DNA of 64,000 nt, from assembly GCF_001548115.1 (NCBI RefSeq), contig NZ_AP014821.1, forward strand, positions 124,001 to 188,000, given 5' to 3'. The position numbers were made by a program, and so were the translations under genes. Shown here one piece after another: positions 8,184-17,297 of this stretch. Positions within the stretch are counted from its first letter, which is position 1. Every line of letters starts with the position of its first letter. The notes below the pieces were generated by a model that was not told the origin of the DNA, did no database searches, and saw only the letters and a list, made by a program, of their open reading frames with translations. The stretch comes from Geminocystis sp. NIES-3709. GTDB lineage: Bacteria; Cyanobacteriota; Cyanobacteriia; Cyanobacteriales; Cyanobacteriaceae.

Positions 8184-9188
8184 ATGACACAACGTAATCT
8201 CTATTTTCTCTTTCCCGAAATGAATATTAATAGTGGTGGTCATATTGCCCAACTTAAATTCATGTCCATCGCCCAATCTCTTTTGAATGCTCAACCTGTC
8301 ACTTATAAGAAAAAAGAAAAGGATGTTTTGTTCTTAGATGACTTAATTAAAAATATTCGTGAGGATAACAATATTTATATTATTCATTGGGGGCCTGATA
8401 TTCCACAACTCTTAACAAAACTTAAAAATAAAAATGTAGTTTATTTTGCTCACAGTACAGGCTATAAGTTCAAAATTCCCGTAAAAGTGCCAATAATAAC
8501 TGTTAGTAAACATTCTCAAGCCTATTGGGGCCGATTTGCGCCTAATAATCTTATTTTTTCTCTACCTAACGAGATTTCTAACAAATATCATAATCAACAT
8601 CTTGATCACGAAGTGGCGCTGGACGATCGCAGTATTGATGTATTGGTACAGAAACGCAAATCCTCTAAATATTTGATTGAAGAACTTGTCCCAGCTTTAA
8701 ATCCTCACTGTAATTTAACTCTCATTGACTATTGGATTGACGATTTAGCGACTATTTTTAATCAGACAAAAGTGTATCTTTATGATTCTACGGAATACTG
8801 GATACAAGCAAAAGCTAGTGAGGGTTTCGGGTTGCCTCCTTTGGAAGCAATGGCTTGTGGTTGTACTATTTTTTCTAGTATTAATGATGCTTTATCAGAT
8901 TATTTAGATCCTAGTTTCAATTGTCATAAATTACGGGTTTATTCTAAAGAATATGATGTCCAAAGAATCTTATCTGCTGTGGAAAATTGGCAACTAAATT
9001 CTTCTAATTTGGATATAATTAATAATTATCGTTTACCTTTAATAAAAAAACGTTTTGAGCATATATTTAAGGAAATAAATCTATTTTTTGATCATCAACA
9101 ATCTTATCCTGCTAATATTCCAGCTATTATTCAAAATAAACCTTTTTCAATAAATAAAATAATCAATAAATTAAAATCATTTTTTTAA
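8184..9188 (+). CDS. Glycosyltransferase (GT-B fold, family 4-like)
   Basis: 334 residues with a GT-B architecture. The N-terminus has a MNINSGGHIAQLKF loop resembling the glycine-rich acceptor region of GT4 enzymes. The C-terminal half carries the donor-binding signature ASEGFGLPPLEAMACGC (about 212-228), where the E-x7-E motif contacts the nucleotide sugar, followed by DALSDYLDP. No membrane segment is seen, so it likely acts at the cytoplasmic membrane face or in the cytosol. Donor and acceptor sugars cannot be told from sequence. The neighbouring epimerase upstream and nucleotidyltransferase downstream support a glycan biosynthesis role. The C-terminus is a lysine/asparagine-rich tail. 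Confidence 0.85.
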   Translation: MTQRNLYFLFPEMNINSGGHIAQLKFMSIAQSLLNAQPVTYKKKEKDVLFLDDLIKNIREDNNIYIIHWGPDIPQLLTKLKNKNVVYFAHSTGYKFKIPVKVPIITVSKHSQAYWGRFAPNNLIFSLPNEISNKYHNQHLDHEVALDDRSIDVLVQKRKSSKYLIEELVPALNPHCNLTLIDYWIDDLATIFNQTKVYLYDSTEYWIQAKASEGFGLPPLEAMACGCTIFSSINDALSDYLDPSFNCHKLRVYSKEYDVQRILSAVENWQLNSSNLDIINNYRLPLIKKRFEHIFKEINLFFDHQQSYPANIPAIIQNKPFSINKIINKLKSFF

Positions 9189-9227
9189 ATTTGATAGTAT
9201 AAATAGTAATTTTTAAAAGAGTGATAA

Positions 9228-9641
9228 TCAAAAGTTTTCTAAGGTGAAATGAATTTTTTGACCAAAAGATATTTCTAAAGTATGTCCATCCGGATCTTGT
9301 ATGTAAGCCCAATATCCTACAGGAGATTCCCAATCATTTGGTCCTGAGAGTAAAATTCCTTCTGTTGATGCTAGAAGGCATATTTCGTCAACTTTTTCTT
9401 TACTATTAACAGCTACTCCTAAGTGAGATTGGGGCATAAGTTTTCCCACAATTTTCGGCATTTTAATTAAAACAATTACAAAAGGACGAGTTAAATCGCT
9501 TATCCATGCAACATCACTATTAATTGTCTCATCTTTTCTTCGATGTACAACTATCATTTGTGCATACTTTTTATAAAATTCAACACTTTTTTCAATGTCA
9601 GTAACTTCTAAAGCGATATGAGTTAAACCTAAATCTGTCAT
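9228..9641 (-). CDS. VOC-superfamily (glyoxalase/bleomycin resistance-like) protein
   Basis: 137 residues, one vicinal-oxygen-chelate unit with the paired beta-alpha-beta-beta-beta modules. It opens LTHIALEVTDIEKSVEFYKKY, where the early His is a usual metal ligand, and closes with YIQDPDGHTLEISFG, where the DPDGH/E pattern supplies the other ligands. The middle His (QSHLGVAV) is the third. These fit a metal-dependent lyase or dioxygenase, but the substrate is unknown. It is oriented against its neighbours and separate from the glycan genes, so no operon hint is available. Confidence 0.88.
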   Translation of the reverse strand: MTDLGLTHIALEVTDIEKSVEFYKKYAQMIVVHRRKDETINSDVAWISDLTRPFVIVLIKMPKIVGKLMPQSHLGVAVNSKEKVDEICLLASTEGILLSGPNDWESPVGYWAYIQDPDGHTLEISFGQKIHFTLENF

Positions 9642-9774
9642 AAATTTTACTTTAATTTAGAATTCGTATTAAAATCTGATATTATAATTAAATAATATAT
9701 TAAAATTTTAAAAAAGTACCATAGTTTTATTAATAACTATAACTATAGTTTTATTAATTATAATTAATTATCCT

Positions 9775-10536
9775 ATGATAAATTATCAAATAAAAAATTC
9801 GATCGCTGTTATTCTTGCAGGAGGTTTTGGTACTAGAGTTAAACATTTATTACCTAATATTCCCAAACCAATGGCAACGGTAGCAAATAAACCTTTTATC
9901 GAATGGGTTATTAAATATTTACGACAACAAAGTATTAATAATTTTATTCTTTCTACTGGTTATTTAGGAGAAATAATAGAGAGTTATTTTAACAAAAATA
10001 ATATTGATAATATTATCATTAACTGTTATCAGGAAAATCAACCTTTAGGCACAGCAGGAGGATTTATTAATGCGGTTAATTTATCAAATAAACAACCTTT
10101 TTCATGGTTAATCACTAATGGTGATTCTCTTATTTTTACTGACTTAAAACCCTTATTTAATTATTTAGAAAACGATGATGTTGAAGGAGTTATTTTAGGA
10201 TTATCTTTATCTGATGCTTCTCGTTATGGCTCACTAAAATACGATCGAGATTATAATTTAATTAGTTTTGCTGAAAAACAACAAGGCAAAAGTGTTATTA
10301 ATGCGGGAGTTTATTTATTTAAACACTCTACTCTTAATAAATTTTCTACCCAAAAACCCCTTAGTTTTGAATATGATGTTTTTCCTCAATTACTTAATCA
10401 AGGGTGTAAAATTAAAGTACATATTACCGAAGCACCTTTTTTAGATATTGGCACACCAGAAACATTAGCCCAAGCTGAAAATTTTATTCTTGATAATCGG
10501 ACTATTTTTAATGAAGAATTAGAAATTACAAATTAA
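9775..10536 (+). CDS. Sugar-phosphate nucleotidyltransferase (HddC/ManC-like)
   Basis: 253 residues of the nucleotidyltransferase (NTP_transferase) family, which joins a sugar 1-phosphate to a nucleoside triphosphate. The nucleotide-binding signature LAGGFGTRVKHLLPNIPKPM lies at about 15-34, and the metal-binding stretch TNGDSLIF follows around 118-125. The pattern and length resemble D-glycero-D-manno-heptose 1-phosphate guanylyltransferases and related mannose/glucose enzymes; which sugar and NTP are used is not clear. It is cytoplasmic. It lies 3' of the epimerase and glycosyltransferase genes, consistent with supplying an activated sugar, and 73 bases upstream of the YgfZ-type gene. Confidence 0.85.
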   Translation: MINYQIKNSIAVILAGGFGTRVKHLLPNIPKPMATVANKPFIEWVIKYLRQQSINNFILSTGYLGEIIESYFNKNNIDNIIINCYQENQPLGTAGGFINAVNLSNKQPFSWLITNGDSLIFTDLKPLFNYLENDDVEGVILGLSLSDASRYGSLKYDRDYNLISFAEKQQGKSVINAGVYLFKHSTLNKFSTQKPLSFEYDVFPQLLNQGCKIKVHITEAPFLDIGTPETLAQAENFILDNRTIFNEELEITN

Positions 10537-10609
10537 TTAATTTTTGCAAAAAGCTCTTATTTGATAACATAAAACTTTCGGATTTATTTATTTAAAATTA
10601 TTCAACAAT

Positions 10610-11584
10610 ATGATTGATCTAAATATTATTAACAATTCTGTGGCTTTAATCGATCGTTCTAATCATGGTTTACTTTGTGTTACTGGAGATGATCGACTTA
10701 GGTTTTTACATAATCAAAGCACAAATAATATACAAAGTCTAAAAGTAGGGGAAGGTTGTGATACTGTTTTTGTCAATTCTACGGGTAGAAATATTGATTT
10801 AGTTAGTGCTTATATTAAAGAAAATGAAGTTTTATTATTAGTATCTCCTGGACAAAATAAAAAATTATATGATTGGCTCGATCGTTATATTTTTCCTTTT
10901 GATAAAGTAGTAATAAAAGATGTCACTACCCAATATAAAATATTTAGTTTAATTGGTAAAAAAAGTTTAGATTTGTTGTCAGAATGGGTTGATAATAATT
11001 TTTTGAATGCCAAAGAATTTAGCCATAAAAATATTACTATTGATGATATTGAATTAACCATAACTATTGGTTGTAACTTAAAATTGACTGGATTTAATTT
11101 AATTATTCCTGAAAAAAATGCAGAAAAGATTTGGCAAAAATTAACGGCAAAAAATCCTATCTTAATGGAAATAAAAGACTATGATACTCTACGCATTTTA
11201 CAGGGAAGACCAACTCCTAATCAAGAATTAACAGAGGAATATAATCCTCTTGAAAGTGGTTTATGGGATGCAATTTCTTTTAATAAAGGTTGTTATATTG
11301 GCCAAGAAACCATCGCTCGTTTAAATACCTATAAAGGTGTGAAACAAAAACTTTGGGGTATAAAATTGGATCGATCGATCAACCTTGAAAAAGATAATAT
11401 TATCATGATAGAAGGAGAAAAAGTCGGTAAAATTACCAGTTATTTAGAGACAGAATCAGAAAATTTTGCCCTTGGTTATATCCGTACAAAAGCTGGTGAT
11501 ATTGGCTTAAAAGTGAATGTGGGAGAAGCAACAGGAGAAGTAGTTAAAGTCCCTTTTATTCATCATGAATATTACCAACCCTAA
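10610..11584 (+). CDS. ygfZ: YgfZ/GcvT-type folate-binding protein
   Basis: 324 residues of the aminomethyltransferase fold. The diagnostic motif KGCYIGQE (about 225-232) is that of YgfZ (IbaG/COG0354) proteins, which help maintain or repair iron-sulfur clusters with folate; GcvT itself lacks it. The N-terminal half has LRFLHNQSTNNIQSL, typical of the family. The protein is soluble. It is transcribed alongside the nucleotidyltransferase with a 73-bp spacer, but functional connection is not implied. The reading frame is intact and the length is normal. Confidence 0.9.
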   Translation: MIDLNIINNSVALIDRSNHGLLCVTGDDRLRFLHNQSTNNIQSLKVGEGCDTVFVNSTGRNIDLVSAYIKENEVLLLVSPGQNKKLYDWLDRYIFPFDKVVIKDVTTQYKIFSLIGKKSLDLLSEWVDNNFLNAKEFSHKNITIDDIELTITIGCNLKLTGFNLIIPEKNAEKIWQKLTAKNPILMEIKDYDTLRILQGRPTPNQELTEEYNPLESGLWDAISFNKGCYIGQETIARLNTYKGVKQKLWGIKLDRSINLEKDNIIMIEGEKVGKITSYLETESENFALGYIRTKAGDIGLKVNVGEATGEVVKVPFIHHEYYQP

Positions 11585-11695
11585 TCTCAAAATTAGAGGT
11601 AAATCTAATTCATAAAAACTGACCTAAATTTAAACTATTTCTCAAATTGATATAAAAAGTTTTAATATTAATTAACTGTATTTTAACAAAAACAA

Positions 11696-12433
11696 ATGGA
11701 AATTTTAATATCAGATTTACATAAGTATTTAGATTTTATTCATCAAGAAATAGATATACCTAATTATCTACCAGTACAAGGTAATCATTATTTAGAGGTA
11801 TTAACTAAATTTCATCAATTTTTCAATCCAAAAACTTATGTAGAAATAGGAGTTAATTATGGAGATTCTTTGAGATTAGCAAATTGTAAAGCAATAGGGA
11901 TTGATCCTGATCCAAAAATACACGATAATAATAAATATTTAATCTATGGCAAAACCAGTGATTTATTTTTTCAAGAAGATGCTAAAAATCTCTTCCAAAT
12001 TGACAAAATAGACTTAGCTTTTATTGACGGAATGCACTTATTTGAATTTGCCTTAAGAGACTTTATTAACATAGAAAAATATGCCCATACAAACAGTTAT
12101 ATTTTGATTCATGATATTTTACCTCGTTGTTTTTCTGAGGCGAGTAGAGGCATGGTGACAAGTGCTTGGACTGGGGATGTTTGGCGTTTAATGATAGGTT
12201 TAAAAAAATATCGTTCTGATTTAAACATAACTGTTTTAGACTCTTCTCCTACCGGTTTAGGAGTTATCACTAATCTTAATCCTCATTCTACTGTTTTAAT
12301 AGAAAATTATCAAAAAATTATAAAAGAATTAAGCGGTATGAATACTCTATCTTTTATCCAAACCAGAGATTTAATTATGAACACTTTTTCTACGGAATTG
12401 TATTTTAAAAATTTCCCTAATAAAATAAATTAA
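11696..12433 (+). CDS. Class I SAM-dependent methyltransferase
   Basis: 245 residues. The motif I segment YVEIGVNYGDSLRLA (about 48-62) and a downstream acidic strand (AIGIDPDP) form the SAM pocket. The later block IDLAFIDGMHLFEFALRDF has the Asp-Gly-x-His arrangement seen in methyltransferase_24 and related sugar O-methyltransferases. That family often sits in glycan clusters, which fits the neighbouring genes, but the substrate is unproven. There is no signal peptide or membrane segment. The gene is convergent with the pentapeptide gene downstream. Confidence 0.8.
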   Translation: MEILISDLHKYLDFIHQEIDIPNYLPVQGNHYLEVLTKFHQFFNPKTYVEIGVNYGDSLRLANCKAIGIDPDPKIHDNNKYLIYGKTSDLFFQEDAKNLFQIDKIDLAFIDGMHLFEFALRDFINIEKYAHTNSYILIHDILPRCFSEASRGMVTSAWTGDVWRLMIGLKKYRSDLNITVLDSSPTGLGVITNLNPHSTVLIENYQKIIKELSGMNTLSFIQTRDLIMNTFSTELYFKNFPNKIN

Positions 12434-12458
12434 AATTTTGTCAAATACTAAATTATGA

Positions 12459-13298
12459 TTATTTTTTGATTTCTTTTTCTATGGGAATAAATATACAATT
12501 ATCAAAACTAGAAATTAAACGCATTTTTGCTTTAGCTCGATCGAAATCAGAATTAAATATAGTAAATTGATCATAACAAGCATTAGTCAAGTTAATTGTG
12601 GTTAAGTCTATATTGGTAAAAATAGTTCCTCTTAAATCAGCATTAGTTAAAGAGGCATTTGTTAGTTTTGTATCAGAAAAATTAGCTTTATGTAAATTAG
12701 CTTGACTCAAGTTTGCCTTTGTTAAATCTGCCCCGGAAAAGTTAGCATGAGAAAGATCCAAATTATTTAATTTTGCTTCGGTTAAATTAGCATTTTGTAG
12801 TAAAGGTGGAGAAGTAATCTGATTATTAAAAGTTAGTAAATTTGTGTCTTGTAAAAACATAATAATATAACGCTTTCTTTCTCCATCAATTTCATCTAAA
12901 ACTGTCTGAGTCATAGCTCTTAATAAATAAGGATTTTGCTGTAATTTCCACAAAGGATTATCGAGAGTTAACTGAGTTATTTGAGTTAAATAATCTGTTA
13001 AAATTGTCTGACGATAACGTTCTAATTCAAGGGTGTAATTGGCATTATTATCTTGTATTTGTAACGGTCGATACAGAAATTGCTCACTGAATATGTTAGA
13101 TATTGTTAGGAATCCAATAATAAGAGTTGTCGTAGCACTAATTAAAGCTCCGACGATCGGGCCAATGGCAATCTCTGGAATATGAACCGAAGATGTAATG
13201 GTTTCAGCGATCGCATTAATAAAAGAAGACAACGTTTTTTGAAAACCTTTGAGTAATCTCAGTAAAAAAGACTCCGAAGGTTTATTTTCCTCTGGCAT
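12459..13298 (-). CDS. Membrane-anchored pentapeptide-repeat protein
   Basis: 279 residues. The N-terminal ~40 residues are amphipathic; a strongly hydrophobic segment follows (IAIGPIVGALISATTTLIIG, about 42-61). A Gln/Thr-rich helical region leads into pentapeptide repeats from about residue 168 to 250 with the A(N/D)LxX pattern (ANLTEAKLNNLDLSHANFSG and on). Pentapeptide proteins fold into a right-handed beta helix, and no enzymatic residues are expected; the function is unknown. Two other pentapeptide proteins occur in the window (33631 and 48189), but the three are unlike each other outside the repeats. A divergent spacer separates this gene from btpA. Confidence 0.88.
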   Translation of the reverse strand: MPEENKPSESFLLRLLKGFQKTLSSFINAIAETITSSVHIPEIAIGPIVGALISATTTLIIGFLTISNIFSEQFLYRPLQIQDNNANYTLELERYRQTILTDYLTQITQLTLDNPLWKLQQNPYLLRAMTQTVLDEIDGERKRYIIMFLQDTNLLTFNNQITSPPLLQNANLTEAKLNNLDLSHANFSGADLTKANLSQANLHKANFSDTKLTNASLTNADLRGTIFTNIDLTTINLTNACYDQFTIFNSDFDRAKAKMRLISSFDNCIFIPIEKEIKK

Positions 13299-13427
13299 AT
13301 AATCGCAATTAATAATAAACTATCAACTTTCAACAGTCAATTATCCATTAAAATAATAACTTGCTGATCAGATATTTTATTAAAAGAGATTCTCTGAGAT
13401 AAGAGAATACTTATATACTAAGTTTTT

Positions 13428-14273
13428 ATGATAACTGAAAAAATTTTTGGGAAGAAAAACCCTGTTATTGGTGTAGTTCACTTATTACCCTTGCCCACTT
13501 CTGCTAGATGGGGTGGTAATTTAAAAGCAGTAATGGAAAGGGCAGAACAAGAAGCCACTGCTTTAGCTGCAGGAGGGGTTGACGGTATTATTATTGAAAA
13601 TTTTTTTGATGCTCCTTTTACTAAAGATAATGTTGATCCTGCTACTATTAGTGCTATGACTTTAATTGTCGATCGAATCATGAGTTTGATTATGTTACCG
13701 ATCGGTTTAAATATACTCAGAAATGATGCTAAAGCTGGTTTAGCCATCGCCTCTTGTGTCGGGGCAAGTTTTATTAGGGTAAATGTCTATACAGGAGTAA
13801 TGGCGACAGATCAAGGATTAATTGAAGGAAAAGCCCACGAAATTCAGCGTTATCGCCGAGAATTAGGGGAGGATATAGCTATTTTCGCCGATGTCTTAGT
13901 TAAACACGCTCGTCCTCTTGGTACACCCAATTTAACCACTGCGGTACAAGATACTATCCAACGAGGTTTAGCCGATGCCGTCATTTTATCGGGTTGGGCA
14001 ACGGGTTTACCCCCTAGTAGAGAAGATTTAGAATTAGCTCAATCCGCCGCCAAAGGTACTCCTGTTTTGATTGGTAGTGGTGCAACACTCGATAATATTA
14101 GTGATTTAATGAGTTTTGCCGATGGGGTTATTGTAGCAAGTTCTTTAAAACGTCATGGTAAAATTGATGAAACGATCGATCCCACTAGGGTATCTCAATT
14201 TATCGAAGCGATGCAGACTCCTATTATCTCCTCCTCAAAATCTTCTTCAAAACCCGTTAATCAAGCATCCTAA
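13428..14273 (+). CDS. btpA: Photosystem I biogenesis protein BtpA
   Basis: 281 residues of the BtpA/SgcQ family, a TIM-barrel-like fold. In Synechocystis BtpA is a peripheral thylakoid protein needed for stable PSI reaction centre proteins, particularly in the cold. The sequence has family-typical blocks: NPVIGVVHLLPLP near the start, GVDGIIIENFFDAPF, ASFIRVNVYTG, and ILSGWATGLPP. The C-terminus ends in a short Ser/Lys-rich tail. The VKOR-Trx gene starts 50 bases downstream on the same strand, so the two may be cotranscribed; both would act on photosynthetic membrane proteins, though no direct link is known to me. Identification is firm. Confidence 0.92.
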   Translation: MITEKIFGKKNPVIGVVHLLPLPTSARWGGNLKAVMERAEQEATALAAGGVDGIIIENFFDAPFTKDNVDPATISAMTLIVDRIMSLIMLPIGLNILRNDAKAGLAIASCVGASFIRVNVYTGVMATDQGLIEGKAHEIQRYRRELGEDIAIFADVLVKHARPLGTPNLTTAVQDTIQRGLADAVILSGWATGLPPSREDLELAQSAAKGTPVLIGSGATLDNISDLMSFADGVIVASSLKRHGKIDETIDPTRVSQFIEAMQTPIISSSKSSSKPVNQAS

Positions 14274-14322
14274 TTTAATTGTTAAAATTCAGATAAACCT
14301 TAACTCATTATTTAAAATTATT

Positions 14323-15330
14323 ATGATTCGTCGTCGTCGTAACCTACCTTGGATTCAACGTCAATCTCGATTTATTATCGGTGCGATCGCCATCGTAGGT
14401 TTAATATTAACTATGTATTTAACTATTAGTAAACTTGGGGGAGGTGAAATCGCTTGTACTGCTAATGGTGCAGGGGGTTGTAACAGTGTTTTAGATAGTG
14501 CCTATGCTTATCCTTTTGATCCTCAAGGCAAAACTGGGCCTCCTTTAAGTATATTTGGTTCATTAGCTTATTTCACCATGGCAATATTTGCTCTAACTCC
14601 ATTATTTATTAATCCAGAAAAAGATAAAGAATTAAGACAAAAACTGGAAAAATGGACTTGGTGGCTAATGCTTGTCGGTAGCTTTGCTATGGCCGCTTTT
14701 AGCAGTTATTTAATGTATGTTTTAGCCTTTAAAATTCAAGCTGTATGCCCTTATTGTATTGGTTCAGCTTTATTCTCTTTAAGTTTATTAACCTTAACTA
14801 TTATTGGAAACGATTGGCAAGATATGGGACAAATATTTTTTACAGGTATCGCTGTCGCCTTAATTACCTTTGTAGGTGCGATCGGAGTTTATGCTAATGT
14901 TAATACGATCGCGATCGAAGATCCGAATATCGAGGTAGTCGCAGGACAAAAAATTCCCATTCCACAACCAGAAACTGCACCCCAACCTCCTTTAGGATGG
15001 GAAATTACTACAACTTCTACCGAAGCAGAAATTTCTCTAGCAAAACACCTAGCTCAAAATGGGGCGGTGATGTACTCTGCTTATTGGTGTCCTCACTGCT
15101 TTGATCAAAAATTACTTTTTGGTAAAGAAGCATTTAAAGAATTACCTAAAGTTGAATGTGATCCTAAAGGTGTCGCTCCTGCACCACAAAAGTGTATTGA
15201 TGCAAAAGTTCGAGCTTTTCCCACATGGGTTATTGATGGTAAAACTTATGAAGGAGTTCAAACTTTAGAAAAATTAGCAGAATTAACGAGTTATACTGGT
15301 AGTACTAAGTTTAAATATGGAATGCGTTGA
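14323..15330 (+). CDS. VKOR-thioredoxin fusion (disulfide-forming membrane oxidoreductase)
   Basis: I start this gene at ATG 14323, giving 335 residues; a longer frame begins inside btpA but its extra 56 residues are not VKOR-like. It is a bacterial vitamin K epoxide reductase homologue fused to a thioredoxin-like domain, as in other cyanobacteria, where it drives disulfide bond formation in the periplasm or lumen through a quinone. The loop Cys pair is Cys45 and Cys53 (CTANGAGGC), the active-site pair Cys142-Cys145 (CPYC) and the thioredoxin CPHC motif Cys256-Cys259. Hydrophobic segments at about 17-36, 78-96, 113-138, 143-161 and 172-192 form the bundle. The gene follows btpA closely. Family and domains are firm. 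Confidence 0.93.
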   Translation: MIRRRRNLPWIQRQSRFIIGAIAIVGLILTMYLTISKLGGGEIACTANGAGGCNSVLDSAYAYPFDPQGKTGPPLSIFGSLAYFTMAIFALTPLFINPEKDKELRQKLEKWTWWLMLVGSFAMAAFSSYLMYVLAFKIQAVCPYCIGSALFSLSLLTLTIIGNDWQDMGQIFFTGIAVALITFVGAIGVYANVNTIAIEDPNIEVVAGQKIPIPQPETAPQPPLGWEITTTSTEAEISLAKHLAQNGAVMYSAYWCPHCFDQKLLFGKEAFKELPKVECDPKGVAPAPQKCIDAKVRAFPTWVIDGKTYEGVQTLEKLAELTSYTGSTKFKYGMR

Positions 15331-15731
15331 ACTATAGCAATTCTATAGAAGTCGTGAGAAATAATTAGGAGACAGGAGATAGATGACGGGACAAATACTT
15401 TTGAGAATTGTTAATTAGGGTTTGCTTATGGGAATCAGAAAGCTATTAAAATCAATGGTTAAGAAATACGACATTAACAAAAAAGTGCGCAATTTTAGTA
15501 ATTTTTACTCAAAAACTCAGCATTTTACCTTATTTTCATTAAAACCAATTTGTTTTTGTATATCTTACACAAAGCCTAAAAGCCTTGATTTTTGGTTATT
15601 TAACCTAATACCTAACACCAAATACCTAATACCTACTCCTCGTCAAAAACATCTTAAATCATTGCCAATTGCTAAAGGTTCTGGTATGTTAACTGAAGAA
15701 AATTAATCATGACAGAGAAGGCAACAAAACA
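15331..15731. other. Intergenic region with repeat-like spacer sequence
   Basis: 401 bases between the VKOR gene and pyrH. A 94-codon open frame with a TTG start (15422) lies here, but its composition is spacer-like and I reject it. At 15605-15645 the motif ACCTAATACC recurs, the reverse of the short repeat at 3418. The purine tract AGGAGACAGGAGATAG at 15368 resembles one at 3120. No promoter was assigned for pyrH. Confidence 0.5.
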
Positions 15732-16454
15732 ATGACTTACCAGAGGGTTTTACTCAAATTAAGCGGTGAAGCATTAATGGGAGATTTAGGCTATGGCATC
15801 GATCCCAAAGTAGTTGCCGATATTGCAGAGGATATTGCTGAAGTTGTTAATCTTAACATCCAAGTAGCCATCGTCGTGGGTGGTGGTAATATATTTAGGG
15901 GTGTTAAGGCTTCCGCAGATGGGATGGATCGAGCTACCGCAGATTATGTAGGTATGATCGCTACAGTAATGAATGCTATGACATTACAAGATGCTTTAGA
16001 AAGAAGAAATGTTCCAACTAGAGTACAAACAGCCATCGCCATGCAAGAAGTAGCCGAACCCTATATTCGTCGTAAAGCAATACGTCATTTAGAGTTAGGT
16101 AGAGTCGTAATTTTTGGAGCTGGTTCTGGTAATCCATTTTTTACCACTGATACTACTGCGGCTTTACGCGCGGCGGAAATTGACGCTCAAGTAATTTTTA
16201 AAGCCACTAAAGTTGATGGAGTTTATGATTCTGATCCGATGAAAAATCCCGATGCTCGTCGTTATGAAACTTTAAACTATAACCATGTACTGACTCAAGA
16301 TTTAAGGGTTATGGATGGTACTGCCATCGCTTTGTGTAAAGAAAATAACATCCCCATTATTGTATTTAACCTTTTCGATCGTGGTAATATTATTCGCGCG
16401 GTAAAAGGAGAAAAAGTAGGAACTATTGTAGGAGGTTTTTGTGAAGTTAACTGA
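15732..16454 (+). CDS. pyrH: UMP kinase
   Basis: 240 residues, the usual length for bacterial UMP kinase, which phosphorylates UMP to UDP and is essential for pyrimidine nucleotides. The start [17 protein letters not shown] gives the beta1/phosphate-binding loop, and the family motifs [10 protein letters not shown] (about 44-53), [17 protein letters not shown] and [13 protein letters not shown] follow in order. The 3' end overlaps the GTG of frr by 14 bases and contains its ribosome binding site, so translational coupling is likely. pyrH-frr is a conserved pairing in bacteria. Identification is firm. Confidence 0.98.
   Translation: MTYQRVLLKLSGEALMGDLGYGIDPKVVADIAEDIAEVVNLNIQVAIVVGGGNIFRGVKASADGMDRATADYVGMIATVMNAMTLQDALERRNVPTRVQTAIAMQEVAEPYIRRKAIRHLELGRVVIFGAGSGNPFFTTDTTAALRAAEIDAQVIFKATKVDGVYDSDPMKNPDARRYETLNYNHVLTQDLRVMDGTAIALCKENNIPIIVFNLFDRGNIIRAVKGEKVGTIVGGFCEVN
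16430..16435 (+). promoter_or_regulatory. Shine-Dalgarno site of frr inside pyrH
   Basis: AGGAGG lies within the last codons of pyrH, five bases before the GTG at 16441. It decides the non-ATG start of frr, whose frame has no earlier sensible initiation codon before the ribosome-recycling-factor N-terminus. Confidence 0.75.
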
Positions 16455-16992
16455 CGAAATTCAAGGCTATATGCAAAAAAGTGTCGAAAAAACACAGCAA
16501 GACTTTAACACTATTCGCACAGGTAGAGCTAATTCTAGCTTGTTAGATAAGGTTATGGTGGACTATTATGGGGCGGAAACTCCTCTAAAATCCCTTGCTA
16601 ATATTAGTACTCCCGATTCGACTACGATTTTGGTTCAACCTTTTGACAAAGGTAGTATGAATCAATTGCAGAAAGCTATTTCTATGTCTGATTTGGGTTT
16701 AACTCCCAATAATGACGGGCAAGTAATTCGTTTAAATATTCCCCCTCTAACCACAGAGCGCCGTCAGGAATTTGTGAAATTAGCGGGTAAATATGCAGAA
16801 GAAGGAAAAGTTGCTATTCGTAATGTTCGACGAGATGCGATCGATAAAATACGAAAACAAGAGAAAAGTAGCGAAATATCCGAAGATGAATCGAGAGATT
16901 TACAAGATCAAATTCAAAAAATCACGGATAAATTTACTGCCAAAATAGACGAAATTTTAGCGGTTAAAGAGAAAGAATTAACTAATATTTAA
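16441..16992 (+). CDS. frr: Ribosome recycling factor
   Basis: 183 residues, typical for RRF, which with EF-G dissociates ribosomes after termination. The start is GTG at 16441, encoding [18 protein letters not shown]. The family's TIRTGRAN motif appears as [15 protein letters not shown] (23-37), followed by the [15 protein letters not shown] block and the C-terminal domain II-return helix with [15 protein letters not shown] (about 121-135). It overlaps pyrH by 14 bases with a clear AGGAGG in front. A perfect palindrome follows 18 bases after the stop, a probable terminator or processing signal. Confidence 0.98.
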   Translation: MKLTDEIQGYMQKSVEKTQQDFNTIRTGRANSSLLDKVMVDYYGAETPLKSLANISTPDSTTILVQPFDKGSMNQLQKAISMSDLGLTPNNDGQVIRLNIPPLTTERRQEFVKLAGKYAEEGKVAIRNVRRDAIDKIRKQEKSSEISEDESRDLQDQIQKITDKFTAKIDEILAVKEKELTNI

Positions 16993-17010
16993 TCAGAAAT
17001 TGTATAGGGG

Positions 17011-17030
17011 CAATGGGTTTAAACCCATTG
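17011..17030. terminator. Perfect 20-bp palindrome after frr
   Basis: CAATGGGTTTAAACCCATTG, beginning 18 bases after the frr stop at 16992. The 7-bp CAATGGG/CCCATTG stem has a TTTAAA centre. It lacks a strong U-tract, so it may be a weak terminator, a processing hairpin or a repeat. Confidence 0.5.
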
Positions 17031-17093
17031 TTATCATAGCTTTAAGAAAAATGAGATGAGAGATTAATTAATTTTAAAATAAGATAAAAGTTT

Positions 17094-17255
17094 ATGGAAA
17101 GAAAAAAATTAGTAGCCATTATTACTGGGATTATTTCGGTTTTATTAGGAGTTGTTTATTTATTATTAGTACAATTATTAGATTCAAGAGGGGCAATGAT
17201 TCCAGCACCCATTACCGACTTATCTACCACCGTTATTCAATCATTTATCGGATAG
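17094..17255 (+). CDS. Small single-pass membrane protein (53 residues)
   Basis: A short intact frame between frr and panD: ATG 17094, stop TAG 17253-17255. After a basic MERKK start comes one continuous hydrophobic segment (LVAIITGIISVLLGVVYLLL, residues 6-25), then a polar tail with SRGAMIPAPI. This is a normal one-helix membrane-protein design with positive residues on the N-terminal side, suggesting the N-terminus stays in the cytoplasm. The spacer and codon pattern look genuine, and panD starts 42 bases downstream. I do not know a named family for it and assign no function. Confidence 0.65.
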   Translation: MERKKLVAIITGIISVLLGVVYLLLVQLLDSRGAMIPAPITDLSTTVIQSFIG

Positions 17256-17297
17256 TAAAATCAGAATTATCGATCGAAAGTAAAGACAAGAATTAAT

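Noticed and set aside
15422-15706. 94-codon plus-strand frame between the VKOR gene and pyrH
   Set aside because: Starts with TTG, has no ribosome binding site, is spacer-like in composition and runs through the ACCTAATACC repeat.
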